A stretch of DNA of 64,000 nt from Rohdeia mirabilis (GCA_007750655.1 CP036290.1:4890744-4954743), one strand, 5' to 3'; counted from the stretch's first letter, positions 52,577 to 62,181 are shown. Numbers and translations are program-made. Notes: generated from the letters alone by a model not told the origin.

Positions 52577-54154
52577 TCAGCTGCTTCGGTCCGCGGCCTC
52601 GCGCCGCCGCTCTTCCGCCCATGCCCACGGCGTCATCTTCTCGACGCCACACGCATTCGGATCGTCGATGCGATATGGCAGGTCCTCGAGATACCGCTCC
52701 ACGTCGACGCCAGCGGCCTTCGCCGACAGCACGAGCGAAAACAGCCGGCACCCGACCTCGCTGCCGCGCTTGGCACCGAAGACGAGCCAGTTCTTCCGGC
52801 CCACCGCCAGGTGCCGCAGGTCGCGCTCTGCGTCGTTGTTGTGCAGCGGCACGCGCGGGTCTCTCGCGAAGACCGACAGCTCGCGGCGCTGATTGAAGAG
52901 GCACGCCACAGCCTTGCCCTGCCGCGACTTCGGCAGCGTCGAGCGGTCCTGTTCGAGACGACTCGCCTCGGCGTAGACCCTTTCGAGCACGCGCGTCGAC
53001 AAGCGCGCGCGCACTTCTCCACGCAGCGCGAGCACGGCGACGCGCTCGAGCCCGTCGCGCTCGACGCGTCGCGCCACCGCGCGTTCGATCCGAAACAGCC
53101 GACCGATCTTCACGAGCAGCGGCGCGGCAGCGCCGCTGCCTGCATCGAGCGCTTCCTTCACGCCGCGCCGACCATGACTCCAGCACCCAGCGCGCACCAG
53201 GCCACCCGCCTCGACCGCCGCCGAGTATCCGCTGTAGCCGTCGCGCACGAGCACCGGACTGATGCCCTTCAAGAAATCGAGCGGCCCCGCGCGTCCGCGA
53301 CTCTCTTTGAAATCGAGCGGCACCTTCTCGGCTCCCGCGCCCTTCACGCTGCGCCACAGCCAGACCCAGCCCTGCTTCGTGCCACGAGCACCTTCGCACT
53401 TCAGCGTCACTGGCGTCTCGTCGGACTGCAGCACCTCTTCGGCGCGCAGTTCCTCGCGCATCCGTTCGAGCACCGGCTGCGCGACGAGCTCGTCGAGTCG
53501 GACCATCAGGTCCCACATCGTCTGCCGCGCCAGCGGCACGCCGTGCCGCTTGAAGATGCCTTCGATGCGATTGAGAGGCTGGTGGTCCACGTACTTCGCC
53601 GTCGCCACGTGGGCGTAGGCCAAAGGCTCGTACTTTCCCTTCTCGATCACGCTGTGCGGCAGCGGCGCCGTCTTCGCCGTGTGACCGGCCGCGCAGGCGT
53701 ACTTCGCGCGTTCGTAGCGCTTCACCACAAGCTTCGCCGGCACGATGTGCCCGGGCTCGCAGACGTCGAATCCGATCGACTGCATCAGCTCGCCGCAGTC
53801 GGGGCGCGTGCGCTCCGATTCCGGCAAGTCGACCGCGATGACCTCGCGTTCGAGATGCTCCGGGAAAGCCGAGCGGCCGTGGCCAGGCTTCTTCGCGCGA
53901 CGCGTGTGCGTCGTGACTTCCGACGTCTCGGCAGTGGACGCAGTGGACGCTTCGCCATCGGCGAAGAGCCGCAGCTGTCCCGGCTCCAGCCGCTCGCTGC
54001 CGCGTCCGAAGAGGCCGCGCTTCAAGACCTCGAGCTGCTCACGCAGCAGCTTGTTCTCGCGCGACAGCGAATCGATCTGCTCCGACTGACGGCGCGTGAG
54101 CTCGACCAAGTCGGCTCCATCGATTGCGTTCTCCTCCTGCGTCGCGTCCACCAC
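52577..54154 (-). CDS. tnpC: IS66 transposase (TnpC)
   Basis: 525 residues from GTG 54154. It has the IS66 layout: an N-terminal leucine-zipper segment (RRQSEQIDSLSRENKLLREQ, LEVLKRGLFGRGSERL), a zinc-binding stretch (CGELMQSIGFDVCEPGHIVP, CAAGH) and the DDE catalytic domain (LQSDETPVTLKCEG, LVRDGYSGYSAAVEAGG, NNDAERDLRHLAVGRKNW). It ends with the characteristic GCRLFSLVLSAKAAGVD. The usual second C-x2-C of the zinc site is CAAGH here. The frame is open upstream through tnpB, so a TnpB-TnpC fusion could be made. Confidence 0.92.
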   Translation of the reverse strand: MVDATQEENAIDGADLVELTRRQSEQIDSLSRENKLLREQLEVLKRGLFGRGSERLEPGQLRLFADGEASTASTAETSEVTTHTRRAKKPGHGRSAFPEHLEREVIAVDLPESERTRPDCGELMQSIGFDVCEPGHIVPAKLVVKRYERAKYACAAGHTAKTAPLPHSVIEKGKYEPLAYAHVATAKYVDHQPLNRIEGIFKRHGVPLARQTMWDLMVRLDELVAQPVLERMREELRAEEVLQSDETPVTLKCEGARGTKQGWVWLWRSVKGAGAEKVPLDFKESRGRAGPLDFLKGISPVLVRDGYSGYSAAVEAGGLVRAGCWSHGRRGVKEALDAGSGAAAPLLVKIGRLFRIERAVARRVERDGLERVAVLALRGEVRARLSTRVLERVYAEASRLEQDRSTLPKSRQGKAVACLFNQRRELSVFARDPRVPLHNNDAERDLRHLAVGRKNWLVFGAKRGSEVGCRLFSLVLSAKAAGVDVERYLEDLPYRIDDPNACGVEKMTPWAWAEERRREAADRSS

Positions 54155-54555
54155 GGCGCGAAGGTAGGGCGCGCCCGGCTCACTACAAGACCTCGCGTGG
54201 ATCGTGCCGTGTCCGAGTCTCCGCCGTGCACCCCGCAGGTCGATCCCGTCGAGCAGGAGCGCGAGATCGGTGCTCGACAGTTCGAAGTGCGAAGGGGTCT
54301 CGGTCACCCGATCGAAGACACGGAAGCGACCGTGCTCGAGTTGCTTCGACAGCACCCAGCAACCCGATCCGTCCCACACCAGCGCCTTCATCAGGTCGCG
54401 GCCCAATTGAAGAAGAGGAAGAGGTGCCCTGACTGCGGATCCTCGTCGATCACGTCGATCACCAGCGCCGACAGAGCGCTCGCGCCCTTGCGCATGTCCA
54501 CCGCGCTGCGACCGACGAAGATCCGCACCGACTGCGAGGGCGGGAAGCTCAGCAC
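54155..54555 (-). pseudogene. tnpB: IS66 tnpB, split by a frameshift
   Basis: The 5' part (54555-54391, GTG start overlapping the tnpA stop) encodes SFPPSQSVRIFVGRSAVDMRKG and SGHLFLFFN, then hits TGA. The rest of TnpB (GRDLMKALVWDGSG, VLSKQLEHGRFRVF, LALLLDGIDLRG) is in another frame that starts with ATG 54391 within a TGATG overlap. A missing G in the run at 54402-54404 (minus strand TTGGG) would explain the shift. Translational coupling could still yield both halves, so decay versus recoding is not settled. Confidence 0.8.
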
Positions 54556-54929
54556 GAGCGCAGCACCTCGAGGAGCCGGTGCAGCGTCGCCGCGTCGAAG
54601 TCGGGCGGCACTTCGATCGTGGGCGTCGGGTCGAAACGGATGCGGAGCGGCGGCGCGCTTCGCGCGCCATCGCGGAGCGCATCGGGCGTCGCGTCGATCA
54701 CGCGCACCGGCGCGACGTTCGTCTCCTTGGCGCCGCTGTCCGACCTCACGCCGCGCTTCGCTCAGCGCCTTGCGTCGTAGAGCCTCCACGGCGCGAGCCC
54801 GCGGCGTCGGCACAGCGACGCGGTGCCCTCGCCGGTCCGTTCGAGCTCGGCTAGTAGCGCAGGCACTTCGTCGCGGCGGATCGGGCGAGAGGGCGAGGGC
54901 TGGGGACTCGTCTCGAGAGCGGTGTCCAT
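54549..54929 (-). pseudogene. tnpA: IS66 tnpA with an in-frame stop
   Basis: From ATG 54929, 55 codons (SRPIRRDEVPALLAELE, TASLCRRRGLAPWRLYDARR) are read before TGA at 54764-54762. The same frame continues for 70 codons with the TnpA C-terminus (APVRVIDATPDAL, PPLRIRFDPTPTIEVPPDFD, LHRLLEVLRSC). A CGA-to-TGA change would restore one protein of about 126 residues. The hairpin expected for selenocysteine insertion is not seen, so this looks like a nonsense mutation. Confidence 0.75.
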
Positions 54930-54994
54930 GCGGTGAACATGCGACCGCCTCGAGCGCTCCGCCAGATGGCGTCACCGGACACGTACCCCGCGCG

Positions 54995-55382
54995 TCTTCA
55001 AGCTCGAAGCTCGAACGCCCCGCGTGTCCCCAAGTGAAGACCCCCTTCGTGGGAATCGTCGATCTAGCGACTCTGTAGTGCGCCTGGTCGGCAGTTGCCT
55101 CGATGCGTCGCTTGGCACGAGTCAGGCCCTCGCGAGTCACCTGCACACGCGCCAAGCGCTCGTTCAATAGTCGCTAGGGCGGTTCGAACGAAACCCGCTT
55201 TCGCAACAGCGCGGCGAACCACGCGCCGGAAACGTCAGTACATCGGCTAGCGTCTCTCACGACGCGTTCGTCGACCGGCGACGAACCAACCCAGAACAAA
55301 TCGATTCGTGCGCGGAACGCCGCCGCCGCACTCTCCGCGCCCCCCCCCCCGAGGGGCTGACTTCGTGTCGGCCAAACAATTC
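54995..55382. other. intergenic region between IS66 and secreted-protein gene
   Basis: 388 bp. A short open stretch on the minus strand (54987-55167, MNERLARVQVTREGL) is cut by the IS end and may be a gene remnant. A run of 11 C lies at 55340-55350, 33 bp before the ATG of the next gene. No other feature is seen. Confidence 0.35.
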
Positions 55383-58300
55383 ATGCGAAAGACTGAGCTG
55401 TCCCTTGCCCTACTCACAACGCTCGCCGCAAGCAGCGCCCTCGCTGCACCACAGCAGTGGCCGCCCGATCCTGACCCCTGCAACGGTTGGACGCCACACG
55501 TGTCCACCGACCCCTTCTTCTGGGACGAGATGCAGGTCACGGTTCCGACTGAGCTGCAGAACTGGCTCTTCAACTGGGGAACCGCGCACGGCAACAGCAC
55601 AACTGTGACGGTGGGTGACATCGAAGGCGCCGACGACGGCGACCTCAACATTGTCATCTACAACTCGAACGAAGCCGCACTGGCGGCGAGGCTGGACATC
55701 GACTGGGGAACGAAGTCCGTGACCGTGACGCCACTGTGGTTCTGGCTGAGCCCGTACGCATTGGATTCGGCGAACGGCGGCCTGGCAGGAAGTCCTCCGA
55801 CTCCGAATCAGCGGAGCGGAACCGAGCTCACGGGGCCGATCATCCACGACTTCGACGGCGATGGGGAGAACGAGGTGCTGCTGCACGCTCAGGACTACCG
55901 GAGGATCTCGGGGACGTACGCCTGGCGCGACTCCCTGTACGTCCTCTCGAATCCGACGATCGCTGGGGGATATCCCGCCGGATCTGGCTCCTCGTCGAAC
56001 GGGACGCAGGCCTGGAGCGGCACCTCGATCGCCCAGCCAACCGTCTACACGATCCCCGGTGGCGACACCTTCACCGGCGAGCAGAATCGTGGACTCGGCA
56101 ATCGGGCCGGAGTGTGCAACGTCAGCGATGCCACAGACGACCCGCGAGACATCGTGTCTCACACCCACGATGCCGACACCTGCGGGGTCTGGCGCTTCGA
56201 GGACAATGGAACGACAAAAGAGATCGTCCTTCTCTACGCGTTCGACTATTACGGCACAAAGACCGAGTTGCCGACCGGGTACACAGTCAGCGATCGCCGG
56301 CCTACGCACGAGTTCAATTGGCTGGACTCAGATGGTGACGGATTCGACGAGTTCTTCATCGATGGCGAACTCGACTTCGTCGACGCCGACGTCAACGGTG
56401 ACCCGGACCCGATAAACCAAGCGCACCCCAAGGCTGGTCGACAAGTCTGGATCACCCAGCAGATGACCTCGAACACTGGCCCCCTCCACGTGGACCAGAT
56501 GTTCGCCGCCCGATGGGACGTCGCGTCGGCGCCCGGCGAACTCCAGGCCCTTGGCGTTCCCGAGTACCAGAAGGACACGCTCTACCGACTCCGTGACGCT
56601 TCGGCTCCGCGAGGCGCTCCGACGTCAGCGGACGAGAACACGGCGTCTCCCGTTGTCCATGGTCAGGGGATCGCGAGTGGAAACTTCTCGGTCGGGAACG
56701 ACGGACTTGAGGCGCTCTTTTTCCCGAAGGAGCAGGTCGCGAACCCGGTCGTCGTTCCGCCTTCGCCCACAGGCGTGGGTGGAGTCGACGCTGGTGGCTA
56801 CCTCACGAACGTGACCGGTGAGGACCTGCTCGCAATCGATGGAACCGTCTTCTACTACTGGGATCCAGGTAGTGGTGAGCCGTACAAGCGAGTCTCGACC
56901 GGTCCTTCACGCCGTGCGCTGCCGATTGACTTCGACGGCGACTACTCGCGCGACGAGGCCGTGAGCAATCCCTGGGACGCCCTAATCGTCTGGGCGTGTG
57001 GCTACAAGGGCGACGGCCTCCCGAGTTACTTCCCCACGCCGACGCAAATCGAGAACTTGAGCGCACCCTACCCGGACGCCTACTCGCCGTACGACCCGTT
57101 GAACCCGTCCGACGACGAGTGGCACTTCTTCTACCACGGCAAGGACGGCTCTGAGCGCCTCACCTGGGGCTGGAACAACGGTGGTCCGGGTCGGGGCTGG
57201 CACTTCTGGGAGAAGCTCGCCGAAACCTGGCCCCACGGCAATCGGCCCAACCCCTTCGTTTACGACCTCGGCAACGACCACCGTGAGGAGGTGCTCGCGC
57301 CCACACCGGACGGTCTCTACATCCTGTTCAACGAAGAGGCCTACTCCGGCTCGCCTCGGATGAGCCCGACGCGCTTCCTAGAGTACCGGCTCTGGCGACA
57401 GGACGTGATGAACCCTCCGTTCGTCTATCAGGACCTGCCGGAGATTGCCGAGCTGCGCATCACCCCTGAGACATCCGGTCTGGATTTCGCGAGTACGCGC
57501 CAGATGGCAGCGACCATCGTCCTCTCGAACGGAGGCACAGTCGACGTCACCGACCTGGTCTCGTGGAGCGTCGACCGGCAAGGTCTCGCCACGATCTCAT
57601 CGGCTGGGATCTTGGCGAGCAAGTCGCTCAATGGAGCAGTCCGAGTCAATGCCTCGATCGACCTGGGCGACTCGCTGGTCGGTCTCGGTGGAGGATCCCT
57701 CGAGGCGGAACCCGCCTACGTGATGTGCACAAGTGCGACGAAGCCCGTGGTCATCCTCGCGGGCTACTCGACGACTCGGCTGGAGTCCGGCGTGAGCGGT
57801 TCCGTGCTCCGAGTGGAGGCACGAGTTGCCCAGCGCGACGGCGACGCCGTCGTCGTGGAGGCGACGAACGCCGATGGGACGCCTTGGGACCCGCTCGGGA
57901 CCGGAACGCTGACGCTCCTCGACGACGGTGGCTCGGCTTCGGGTGACGACGTGGCCGGGGACGGCATCTACACCGCAAGCATCGTTCTGACCCCCACTGG
58001 AGGGCAGAACGGGCTGGTGCTCGGTGACAACCTGAAGGGTGTGCGCGCCTACCTCGCGGCCACCCCGAGCAACATCTCCAAGGCGTGGCCGTACCTGACG
58101 ATCGGTGCGACGCAGACCTGGTTCGACATCACCGGGCCCTGCGTCGGGCTCGGCAGTGAGAACGACGGCCTCGCCGACGCGGACGTGCCCCACATCCGAC
58201 AGGCAGGTTTCCGCGCGATTCCGGGCATCCGTGGAGCCAGCACCATCCTCTTCGTGGAGGCCGTGGTCGATCGGCCCACCTCGGACTCCGATGCCGCACT

Positions 58301-58508
58301 GACCGTCATCGCGGACTTCACGTCGGTGATCGGGGGCATCACGTTCCCGGTCGTGCTGACGGAGTCGACTCCGGGGGTCTTCAGCTACTTCGGCATCACG
58401 CCTCCGGCAGCTGCGAACGGCTCCTACCTGGTGGGGATCCGGGCGACGACCCCGGACCCGCTTCTGGGCGACAGCGACTGCTGGCCGCGACTCCGCATCC
58501 ACCAGTAG
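55383..58508 (+). CDS. large secreted protein with VCBS/FG-GAP-like and Big2-like domains
   Basis: 1,041 residues with a signal peptide (MRKTELSLALLTTLAASSALAA). The N-terminal 600 residues have calcium-loop-type repeats (IIHDFDGDGENEVLLHAQD, LDSDGDGFDEFFIDG, PIDFDGDYSRDEAV, DLGNDHREEVLAP) as in VCBS/FG-GAP propellers. Residues about 680-770 read as a bacterial Ig-like 2 domain (GTVDVTDLVSWSVDRQGL, ATISSAGILASKSL). A further domain contains DDGGSASGDDVAGDGIYTAS, typical of choice-of-anchor-type regions. It is probably exported and may bind glycans. Start 55383 follows a poly-C run. Confidence 0.85.
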   Translation: MRKTELSLALLTTLAASSALAAPQQWPPDPDPCNGWTPHVSTDPFFWDEMQVTVPTELQNWLFNWGTAHGNSTTVTVGDIEGADDGDLNIVIYNSNEAALAARLDIDWGTKSVTVTPLWFWLSPYALDSANGGLAGSPPTPNQRSGTELTGPIIHDFDGDGENEVLLHAQDYRRISGTYAWRDSLYVLSNPTIAGGYPAGSGSSSNGTQAWSGTSIAQPTVYTIPGGDTFTGEQNRGLGNRAGVCNVSDATDDPRDIVSHTHDADTCGVWRFEDNGTTKEIVLLYAFDYYGTKTELPTGYTVSDRRPTHEFNWLDSDGDGFDEFFIDGELDFVDADVNGDPDPINQAHPKAGRQVWITQQMTSNTGPLHVDQMFAARWDVASAPGELQALGVPEYQKDTLYRLRDASAPRGAPTSADENTASPVVHGQGIASGNFSVGNDGLEALFFPKEQVANPVVVPPSPTGVGGVDAGGYLTNVTGEDLLAIDGTVFYYWDPGSGEPYKRVSTGPSRRALPIDFDGDYSRDEAVSNPWDALIVWACGYKGDGLPSYFPTPTQIENLSAPYPDAYSPYDPLNPSDDEWHFFYHGKDGSERLTWGWNNGGPGRGWHFWEKLAETWPHGNRPNPFVYDLGNDHREEVLAPTPDGLYILFNEEAYSGSPRMSPTRFLEYRLWRQDVMNPPFVYQDLPEIAELRITPETSGLDFASTRQMAATIVLSNGGTVDVTDLVSWSVDRQGLATISSAGILASKSLNGAVRVNASIDLGDSLVGLGGGSLEAEPAYVMCTSATKPVVILAGYSTTRLESGVSGSVLRVEARVAQRDGDAVVVEATNADGTPWDPLGTGTLTLLDDGGSASGDDVAGDGIYTASIVLTPTGGQNGLVLGDNLKGVRAYLAATPSNISKAWPYLTIGATQTWFDITGPCVGLGSENDGLADADVPHIRQAGFRAIPGIRGASTILFVEAVVDRPTSDSDAALTVIADFTSVIGGITFPVVLTESTPGVFSYFGITPPAAANGSYLVGIRATTPDPLLGDSDCWPRLRIHQ

Positions 58509-58527
58509 CGCCCTGGGCAATGTAGCG

Positions 58528-58568
58528 GGGGCGACCCACCCGGGCCTGGCCTCGGTGGGTCGCCCCCC
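58528..58568 (+). terminator. strong hairpin after the secreted-protein gene
   Basis: Perfect 14-bp arms (58528-58541 and 58555-58568) with a 13-nt loop start 20 nt after the stop codon. There is no T-run. Confidence 0.6.
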
Positions 58569-58804
58569 CGTACGTTCGACCATTCGCTTTGGCCGGCAAT
58601 CGAGTGCGACGGTCTCGGGTGGCACCGGACGATCTCGCCAAGTGCGGAGCCTCTTCGGAGACACACTCGGCCAGACGCTCGCGGGCGAACACGGTGGGCA
58701 TCGGGGCAGCGTCGGCACGATTCGTCCGTTCGCCGGGTACGCTCCCACGAGCCGCTCGGGGTTGCCACCGGCGGAGCCGACAACAGGAGTTCGACGACGA
58801 GCGC
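58569..58804. other. intergenic region
   Basis: 236 bp between the terminator hairpin and the membrane-protein ATG. The frame of the next gene is open but non-protein-like here, so I leave it as leader. No motif is seen. Confidence 0.3.
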
Positions 58805-60355
58805 ATGGACTACCGGGAATCACCCGCCGACACTGCCCCGGACGTGCGAGGCACGTGCCTCACCGTGGCAACCGCGATAGTGGTGACGCTAGCCGCCTAC
58901 GGCGCGACACTCGGAGCGTGGTTCCACCCCATCGACGACGCGCTCCACATCGCTGGCGTGGTGGACGGGGTCTACCCCTCTCCGCACCTGCGCCCCGCGC
59001 ACTTCGCGTGGAATCGCGCGCTCATGTGGGCTTTCGGTCTGGATGCGGGCGCCTGGCACGCCGCGAGTCTCGCGCTCCACGCCGTCACGGCGGTGCTAGT
59101 CGGAACGATCGCGCGCAGAGTCGGCCTCTCGCGCTCGAGTTCGGTCGTCGCCACGGCCGTGTTCGCATCGCTCTACGCACCCAACGAGGTGGTGGCCTGG
59201 GTCGCGGCCGCCTGCGGCCTTCTCTCGGTGTTCTTCGTCGCCCTGTGCGGGTGCGCGTGGATCGGGTACCTGTCCGCGCGCGGATCCGGCGTCCGTAGCT
59301 GGATCTGGTACGCCGTCGCCGTGGCCGCGCTCGTGGCTGCCACCGCCTCGAAGGAGGACAGCGTGCTGGCGGGCCCTCTCCTGTTCGGGATCCAGGTCGT
59401 GCGCGAGGGCTGGCGCAGCTCCCTGACGCCGAGGTCCCTCGCTGCGTACGTCCCCTTCGCCGTGGTCGGGGGCCTGTACCTTTCGCTCGCGTTCGATCCG
59501 AGCCTTTGGGCCGACCGGCCGGGTGTGGGCGGGTACGCGTTCACGTGGGGCCTGGTCCCGAGGGCCGCGGCGAACCTCGCGGTCCTGCCGTACCCGCGTC
59601 GGGTTCCGATGGACGACGCGCCAGGTTGGATGCTGTGGGCCGGCCTGGCGTTGATCGTCGGCGTGCTCGCCGTCGGATTGCGAGCCCGTAGTGACGAGGC
59701 CCGACAGTCACCGCGTGCTCTCGCACTGGGGCTCGTGCTCGCCCTCTTCGGACTGCTGCCGGTCCTGCCCGGCCCGTGGGGCGCCGTCGCTGCGTCGCGC
59801 TACTCCTATCCCAGCGTCGTCGGCGTCGCGCTAATGGCCGCTGCGTGCTTCCATTGGGGAGTGAGCGGGCGATCGTTCGTTCCCAGGGCGGCCGTGTTCC
59901 TCATGGCCCTCGGATGGGTCGCCCTGCACACGTGGTCGGTCCGTTCGACGCTCGCGTGGCGTTTCGTGCGTCCGAGCGTCGAATTCCAGAACCTGGTGGA
60001 GCAGACCTTTGAGACGCTCGAAGCGTCGCCCCGGGCGGCCGTGCTCTTCGTCGCTCCGCCGCTGTGGAACCCGCTCGACCACGAGCGGTCCGCCGTCGCG
60101 TTCGGCGAGCCCGGCCGCATTCACAGCGAACGCGTGGAGCTCGATGTCGCGGACCTCCATGCGGAACTCTCGGAGTGGTCGGAGCGAGGCTCGGTCGTGG
60201 TGTGGCTCGACGACGGGTGGACGCCGGTGCCGCTCGACCACACCGAGTTGCACGGCGCCGTCCTCGATGCGGCACGATCCGCGGCGAGCGACAACGAGGT
60301 CCATGGATCGCTCGGAGCCGTGCCTGCGACCTGGATGGAGCGAAGACCGCGATGA
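58805..60355 (+). CDS. multi-pass membrane protein, glycosyltransferase-like
   Basis: 516 residues from ATG 58805. About ten hydrophobic helices (LTVATAIVVTLAAYGATLGA, ASLALHAVTAVLVGTIA, VAWVAAACGLLSVFFVAL, WIWYAVAVAALVAATA, MLWAGLALIVGVLAVGL) with an early acidic loop FHPIDDALHIAGVVDG, as in PMT/GT39 or YfhO-like lipid-linked sugar transferases. The C-terminus (LDVADLHAELSEWSERG) is soluble. It overlaps by 4 bp (ATGA) with a gene for a dolichyl-phosphate sugar synthase, which supports a lipid-linked glycan role. Confidence 0.75.
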   Translation: MDYRESPADTAPDVRGTCLTVATAIVVTLAAYGATLGAWFHPIDDALHIAGVVDGVYPSPHLRPAHFAWNRALMWAFGLDAGAWHAASLALHAVTAVLVGTIARRVGLSRSSSVVATAVFASLYAPNEVVAWVAAACGLLSVFFVALCGCAWIGYLSARGSGVRSWIWYAVAVAALVAATASKEDSVLAGPLLFGIQVVREGWRSSLTPRSLAAYVPFAVVGGLYLSLAFDPSLWADRPGVGGYAFTWGLVPRAAANLAVLPYPRRVPMDDAPGWMLWAGLALIVGVLAVGLRARSDEARQSPRALALGLVLALFGLLPVLPGPWGAVAASRYSYPSVVGVALMAAACFHWGVSGRSFVPRAAVFLMALGWVALHTWSVRSTLAWRFVRPSVEFQNLVEQTFETLEASPRAAVLFVAPPLWNPLDHERSAVAFGEPGRIHSERVELDVADLHAELSEWSERGSVVVWLDDGWTPVPLDHTELHGAVLDAARSAASDNEVHGSLGAVPATWMERRPR

Positions 60356-61146
60356 CCGAGCCTGGTTCGCGCAGCGGCGGTCCCACACCCCGACGTGTCT
60401 CGGTCGTGATCCCGGCCCTGGACGAGGCCGCAGTCATCGGCGAGACGGTCCGTCAGGTGGTGCGATTCCTGGACGGGTGGGCCGATGCGTTCCAACTCGT
60501 GGTCGTCGACGACGGTTCGAGCGATGGGACGGCCGACGAGGTCGAGCGGGCCACCGACGACCCGCGCGTTGAGTTGTTGCGACACCCTGCGTGCCGCGGG
60601 AAGGGGGCCGCGATCCGCTCGGGAGTCGCTGCGTCCCGCTTGGACCACGTGCTGTTCACGGACGCGGACCTCTCGATGCCCATCGAAGAGCTGGAACGCG
60701 TGTGGGAGCTGCTGGAAAGTGCCGACGTGGTGGTGGCCTCGAAACGCTGCGGAGCCGCCGAGATCGACTACCCCCCACTGCGCCGACTCACGGGAGCTTT
60801 CGGTCAGATGCTGATCCACACGTTCGTCGTCCGCGGCATCTCCGACACCCAGGGCGGGTTCAAGCTGTTCCGGGGCGACGTCGCGCGCGCGCTGTTCCGC
60901 GTTCAACGCCTCGACGGTTTCGGGTTCGACTTCGAGGTCCTGTACCTCGCGCGGCGCTACGGCTGGCGCGTCACGGAGACGCCGTTCCGAGGGCGCCACC
61001 GCATCGGGGGCTCCATCACGCTGCGCAGCTACCTGCGGACACTCGGCGAAGTGGGGCGCGTGGTCGCGGCGAAGGTCCTGCGTCGCTACCCGGCCGCGCC
61101 TCCGAGCGGGGCCCCGGATCCCGTCGACACGATTGCGACTTCCTGA
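60352..61146 (+). CDS. dolichyl-phosphate glucose synthase-type GT2 glycosyltransferase
   Basis: 264 residues. The GT2 signature is complete: VSVVIPALDEAAVIGETVRQ, LVVVDDGSSDGT (nucleotide-sugar DDGSSDGT), RGKGAAIRSGVA and HVLFTDADLSMPIEEL (DAD metal site). GISDTQGGFKLFRGD and FDFEVLYLARRYGWRV follow as in ALG5-like proteins. It transfers a sugar from a nucleotide donor to a polyprenyl-phosphate at the inner membrane, feeding the preceding membrane protein. ATGA overlap with that gene. Confidence 0.9.
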   Translation: MTEPGSRSGGPTPRRVSVVIPALDEAAVIGETVRQVVRFLDGWADAFQLVVVDDGSSDGTADEVERATDDPRVELLRHPACRGKGAAIRSGVAASRLDHVLFTDADLSMPIEELERVWELLESADVVVASKRCGAAEIDYPPLRRLTGAFGQMLIHTFVVRGISDTQGGFKLFRGDVARALFRVQRLDGFGFDFEVLYLARRYGWRVTETPFRGRHRIGGSITLRSYLRTLGEVGRVVAAKVLRRYPAAPPSGAPDPVDTIATS

Positions 61147-61233
61147 ACCTCCGGCCGGCACCTGGGTCCGATTCGGGACCTCCGTCGCCCTGGCCGATCG
61201 CCGCCGCCCCCCGCGCGGCTAGCATCACGGGCC

Positions 61234-62151
61234 ATGCGACGCATCTGCGTGCTCAACCAGAAGGGCGGGGTCGGCAAGACCACCACCGCCGTCAACCTCG
61301 GTGCCGCCCTGGCCCGGGCCGGACGGCGCGTGGTGCTCGTGGACCTGGACCCCCAGGGCAACCTCTCGACGCACCTGTCGGTCGAGGTCGGGTCCGAGGA
61401 ACCGTCGAGCTACTCCGTCCTGATCGGCGAGCACACCCTCGACCAGGCGGCGCGCTCGACCGCCATCCGCGGCCTGCGCGTGGTCCCGACCGGCATCGAC
61501 CTGTCGGGCGCCGAGATGGAGATGGCGTCGTTCGACGAGCGCGAGTTCGTGATGCGCCGCGCGGTCGACCGCTTCGAGTCCGACTCCTACGCCAAGGTCG
61601 GCGCCGCGCCCGCGGAGTACGTGATCTTCGACTGCCCGCCGTCGCTGGGTCTGTTGTCGCTCAACGCGCTCGTCGCGAGCCGCGAGGTCTTCGTCGCGCT
61701 GCAGACCGAGTTCCTCGCGCTGCAGGGCATGACGCGCCTGCTGGAGGTCGTGAACCTGGTGAAGGGCGAGCTCAACCCCGGCCTCAAGGTGACGGGCATC
61801 GTTCCGTGCCTGTACGACAACCGGCTGCGGTTGGCGCGCGAGATCCTGGGCGAGCTGCGCAGCTACTTCCCGGCCCAGGTCTTCAACCGCGCGATCGCGA
61901 CGACGGTGAAGCTGGCCGAGGCGCCGAGCTTCGGGCAGTCGATCTTCGACTACGCGCCGGACTCGACGGGCGCCCAGCACTACGCCGAGCTGGCCGAGGA
62001 AGTGGTCGCCCAGGAACGTCGCCCGGTGCAGCACGGCGCCGAGGAGAACCTGCTGGTGCCGCACGAAGGTGGCGACGAAGTCGAGACCGAGTCGAAGGAA
62101 CGGAACAGCGCCGACGAGAAGCCGCGTCAGGACGTCGGGCACGCCCGCTAA
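61234..62151 (+). CDS. parA: ParA/Soj-like chromosome-partitioning ATPase
   Basis: 305 residues. The deviant Walker A KGGVGKTT is at residues 10-17 (Lys10 is the signature Lys), switch I VLVDLDPQGNLSTHL, Walker B VIFDCPPSLGLLSLNAL and the DNA-binding region EIRLAR-type LRLAREILGELRSYF. Length and motifs fit Soj/ParA2-type proteins that form gradients on the nucleoid with ParB. The usual partner ParB lies 49 kb away (11500-12450), not next to it. A TAGCAT box lies 8 nt before the ATG. Confidence 0.9.
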   Translation: MRRICVLNQKGGVGKTTTAVNLGAALARAGRRVVLVDLDPQGNLSTHLSVEVGSEEPSSYSVLIGEHTLDQAARSTAIRGLRVVPTGIDLSGAEMEMASFDEREFVMRRAVDRFESDSYAKVGAAPAEYVIFDCPPSLGLLSLNALVASREVFVALQTEFLALQGMTRLLEVVNLVKGELNPGLKVTGIVPCLYDNRLRLAREILGELRSYFPAQVFNRAIATTVKLAEAPSFGQSIFDYAPDSTGAQHYAELAEEVVAQERRPVQHGAEENLLVPHEGGDEVETESKERNSADEKPRQDVGHAR

Positions 62152-62181
62152 CGTCGGCGTGCGCGAACGTGCGCGCCGACG
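62152..62181 (+). terminator. hairpin immediately after parA
   Basis: A 13-bp arm (62152-62164) and its partner (62169-62181) with two G-T wobbles around a 4-nt loop, beginning directly at the stop codon. Confidence 0.55.

Larger units (their letters stand above)
52522..54986. mobile_element. IS66-family insertion sequence with 8-bp target duplication
   Basis: Terminal inverted repeats of 21 bp at 52522-52542 and 54966-54986 match at 19 of 21 positions (outer bases GTACGTGTCC). An exact 8-bp direct repeat CCCGCGCG flanks both ends (52514-52521 and 54987-54994), the duplication length known for IS66. The element carries tnpA, tnpB and tnpC on the minus strand, of which only tnpC looks intact. 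Confidence 0.93.

Noticed and set aside
54762..54764. UGA in tnpA as selenocysteine
   Set aside because: No suitable hairpin lies 16-37 nt downstream, the site is not near a Cys pair, and CGA-to-TGA is a common transition.
54987..55167. Gene fragment interrupted by the IS66 element
   Set aside because: A short open stretch ends at the insertion point, but the other side does not continue it convincingly. I note it but do not annotate a gene.
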